From: Streptococcus oralis
GTDB lineage: Bacteria; Bacillota; Bacilli; Lactobacillales; Streptococcaceae
Direction of reading: 5' to 3'
Assembly: GCF_022749195.1 (NCBI RefSeq)
Contig: NZ_CP094226.1
Span: 584,001-648,000 of the forward strand
Length of the DNA stretch: 64,000 nt
Numbering within the stretch: the first letter of the stretch is position 1; each line of letters begins with the position of its first letter. The notes under the pieces are model-generated. The model was not told the DNA's origin. It worked only from the letters and a program-made list of their open reading frames with translations, and searched no databases. The translations under genes were made by a program, and so were the position numbers. Positions 62,701-64,000 of this stretch are shown here, in pieces.

Positions 62701-64000
62701 CAGATCTCTTGAAATCTGGTCAAGTAACGGTCTTTACTGGTAAAAAAGAAGACCAAGAAAAGACCGTTCTCGGGACAGAAGTACCAAAAGTACGTACTGT
62801 TATTGAGAAAGAGCCAAAAATGCCGAAGACAGTCGGTTTTATCTACAGTGATGGCAGTCGTGAAAAACGTCCAGTAACTTGGTCTTCAGTTGATGTGAGC
62901 CAAGCAGGAGTTGTGACTGTTAAAGGTATGGCAGATGGACGCGAAGTTGAGGCCCGTGTCGAAATTCTAGCAATCGCAAATGAGCTTCCAACTGTTAAGC
63001 GTGTTGCTCCAGGAACAGACTTGAGCGCTGTTGACAAATACGTTTCTATTGCTGTTACGGATGGAAGCGTACAAGAATACGAAGTTGATAAGTGGGAGAT
63101 TGCGGAAGCAGATAAAGCTAAACTGTCAGTTGCAGGATCACGTATTCAAATGACTGGTCAACTGGGTGGTGAGACTATTCACGCTACCCTTGTGGTAGAA
63201 GAAGGTAATCCTGCGGCTCCTGCAGTACCAACTGTAACGGTTGGTGGCGAATCTGTCACTGGTCTTACTACTCAAAATCCAATGCAATATCGAACTCTTG
63301 CTTACGGTGCATCCTTGCCAGAAGTTGTAGCAAGTGCTGAAAATGCGGATGTTACTGTAGTCCAAGCAAGTGCAGCAAACGGCATGCGTGCAAGCATCTA
63401 TGTTCAACCAAAAGATGGTGGCCCTCTTCAAACCTATGCAATTCAATTCCTTGAAGAAGCGCCAAAAATTGACCATTTGAGCCTACAAGTGGAGAAAGCT
63501 GACGGTCTTAAAGAAGATCAAACAGTGAAATTGTCTGTCCTTGCCCACTATCAAGACGGAACACAAGCAGTTTTACCAGCAGATAAAGTAACCTTCTCTA
63601 CAAGTGGTGAAGGGGAAGTCGCAGTTCGTAAGGGAATGCTTGAATTGCATAAGCCAGGAACAGTCACTCTCAAGGCAGAATATGAGGGGGCTACAGGTCA
63701 AGTTGATCTCACTATCCAGGCCAATACTGAGAAAAAAGTAGCCCAATCTATCCGTCCAGTAAACGTAGTAACAGACTTGCATCAAGAACCAAGCCTTCCA
63801 GCAACAGTAACTGTTGAGTATGACAAAGGTTTCCCTAAAACTCATAAAGTCATTTGGCAAGCTATTCCAAAAGAAAAACTAGACCACTATCAAACCTTTG
63901 AAGTTCTAGGTAAAGTTGAAGGTCTTGACCTTGAAGCGCGTGCTAAAGTCTCTGTAGAAGGTGTCGTTTCAGTCGAAGAAGTCAGAGTGACGACCCCAAT
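59799..64000 (+). CDS. bgaA: Surface beta-galactosidase BgaA, 3' end outside window
   Basis: The frame is open for 1400 codons to the window edge. The protein has a YSIRK signal (RVYSIRKFAVGACSVMIGTC), a Glu/Lys/Pro-rich linker to about 140, then the GH2 domains: sugar-binding (LPHDWSIF, GEAWYRKTF), immunoglobulin-like and TIM barrel. The catalytic acid/base is E564 (WSIGNEIGE) and the nucleophile E645 (YGSETSS), the same numbers as in pneumococcal BgaA. Further beta-rich adhesion/carbohydrate-binding modules follow from about 950. BgaA removes terminal beta-1,4 galactose from host N-glycans and also acts as an adhesin. RBS AAAGGAGG is strong. The C-terminal LPXTG anchor should lie beyond the window. 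Confidence 0.96.
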   Translation, partial: MEKGHWNRKRVYSIRKFAVGACSVMIGTCAVLFGGSVIGESPVFADETPIAHTVEQAKEESPAVEEKEDQTVAEHKDVASVDQSQAAPIEASKPEKKEEEPVAPKEEKASLKPEETAPKVESQASSQEKPIKEDLKAATNEEVNQMIEDRKVNFNQNWHFKLNANPKEAVKSDADVSTWQKLDLPHDWSIFNDFDHQSPAQNEGGQLNGGEAWYRKTFKLDEKDLKKNVRVTFDGVYMDSQVYVNGQLVGHYPNGYNQFSYDITKYLHKDGRENVIAVHAVNKQPSSRWYSGSGIYRDVTLQVTDKVHVEKNGTTILTPKLEQQQHGKVETHVASKIVNTDDKDHELVAEYQIVERGGQAVTGLVRTASRTLKAHESTSLDAILEVEQPKLWTVLNDKPALYELITRVYRDGQLVDAKKDLFGYRYYHWTPNEGFSLNGERIKFHGVSLHHDHGALGAEENYKAEYRRLKQMKEMGVNAIRTTHNPASPQTLQIAAELGLLVQEEAFDTWYGGKKPYDYGRFFEKDATHPEARKGEKWSDYDLRTMVERDKNNPAVFMWSIGNEIGEANGNAHSLATVKRLVKVIKDVDTTRYVTMGADKFRFGDGSGDHEKIANELDAVGFNYSEDNYKKLRAKHPNWLIYGSETSSATRTRGSYYRPEQELVHSNQAYRNYEQSDYGNDRVGWGKTATASWTFDRDNAGYAGQFIWTGTDYIGEPTPWHNQNQTPVKSSYFGIVDTAGIPKNDFYLYQSQWVSAKKKPMVHLLPHWNWENRELASKVEDSDGKIPVRAYSNAASVELFLNGQSLGVKKFNKKQTSDGRTYQEGANAKELYLEWKVAYQPGTLEAVARDEAGKEIARDKITTAGQPAGVRLVKEEHAIAADGKDLTYIYYEIVDSEGNVVPTANNLVRFQLHGQGQLVGVDNGEQASRERYKAQADGSWIRRAFNGKGVAIVKSTEQAGKFTLTAHSDLLKSGQVTVFTGKKEDQEKTVLGTEVPKVRTVIEKEPKMPKTVGFIYSDGSREKRPVTWSSVDVSQAGVVTVKGMADGREVEARVEILAIANELPTVKRVAPGTDLSAVDKYVSIAVTDGSVQEYEVDKWEIAEADKAKLSVAGSRIQMTGQLGGETIHATLVVEEGNPAAPAVPTVTVGGESVTGLTTQNPMQYRTLAYGASLPEVVASAENADVTVVQASAANGMRASIYVQPKDGGPLQTYAIQFLEEAPKIDHLSLQVEKADGLKEDQTVKLSVLAHYQDGTQAVLPADKVTFSTSGEGEVAVRKGMLELHKPGTVTLKAEYEGATGQVDLTIQANTEKKVAQSIRPVNVVTDLHQEPSLPATVTVEYDKGFPKTHKVIWQAIPKEKLDHYQTFEVLGKVEGLDLEARAKVSVEGVVSVEEVRVTTP

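Noticed and set aside
1..64000. CRISPR array, tRNA/rRNA genes, BOX or RUP elements, prophage or transposase genes
   Set aside because: Looked for by eye and not found; the only repeats are the in-gene surface repeats, the hairpin array at 28271 and the palindromes near 55.2-55.7 kb.

Overview
This is a low-GC Firmicute chromosome segment from the mitis group of Streptococcus, most probably S. mitis or a very close relative of S. pneumoniae. The identification rests on a lysine-type MurE, YSIRK/LPXTG surface proteins, a choline-binding protein, a ZmpB-type M26 metalloprotease beside its two-component system, and a pneumococcal-type BgaA. Sequence details such as MurE differ from the pneumococcal protein as I remember it. 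I saw no rRNA, tRNA, CRISPR array, prophage or intact insertion sequence.

Layout. 1-6.8 kb: the end of a GH8 glycosidase, a HAD-cyclophilin fusion, the S1 regulator CvfD, a TrmN6-like methyltransferase, a GIY-YIG protein, PpaC, several small conserved proteins and a CsbD stress protein behind a cre-like box. 6.8-10 kb: divergent murE and a MurJ/YtgP-type flippase sharing one promoter region. 10-14.6 kb: the peptide-binding lipoprotein AliB, then a sulfur amino-acid pair (cystathionine synthase/lyase and MalY/PatB-type C-S lyase) behind a perfect palindrome of the streptococcal MET-box type. 14.6-25 kb: a SWIM-SNF2 helicase, an unknown protein, murC, two GNATs, mltG, greA, an amino-acid permease and another GNAT. 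25-29 kb: an HTH/membrane protein pair, pncB-nadE for NAD synthesis, a tandem hairpin repeat and a GNAT.

29-45 kb is the cell-surface region. It holds the extracellular thiol-redox set ccdA / thioredoxin-like lipoprotein / msrAB, a YesM-type two-component system, a UPF0340 gene overlapping zmpB, and a 1452-residue LPXTG protein with eight near-identical 77-residue DUF1542-like repeats. 45-55 kb returns to housekeeping: pabB/C fusion, a CbpL-like choline-binding protein, glucokinase, thyA, a DUF3042 protein, miaA-hflX-unknown-rnz-unknown-SDR.

55.17-59.56 kb is the least ordinary part. It is a self-contained, terminator-bounded cassette with an SdpR-like ArsR regulator, two SdpI-like (DUF1648-type) membrane proteins, two paralogous membrane micropeptides and a third tiny hydrophobic ORF, an ABC exporter and a truncated serine hydrolase. 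Five copies of a 22-bp palindrome lie around its promoters, with a degenerate sixth in front of the regulator. It looks like a peptide/immunity system under SdpR-type autorepression. In this strain it is decaying: one micropeptide and the ABC transporter each carry one in-frame stop, and the hydrolase is cut short. The window ends inside bgaA (catalytic E564 and E645 present), which has a cre-like box in its leader.
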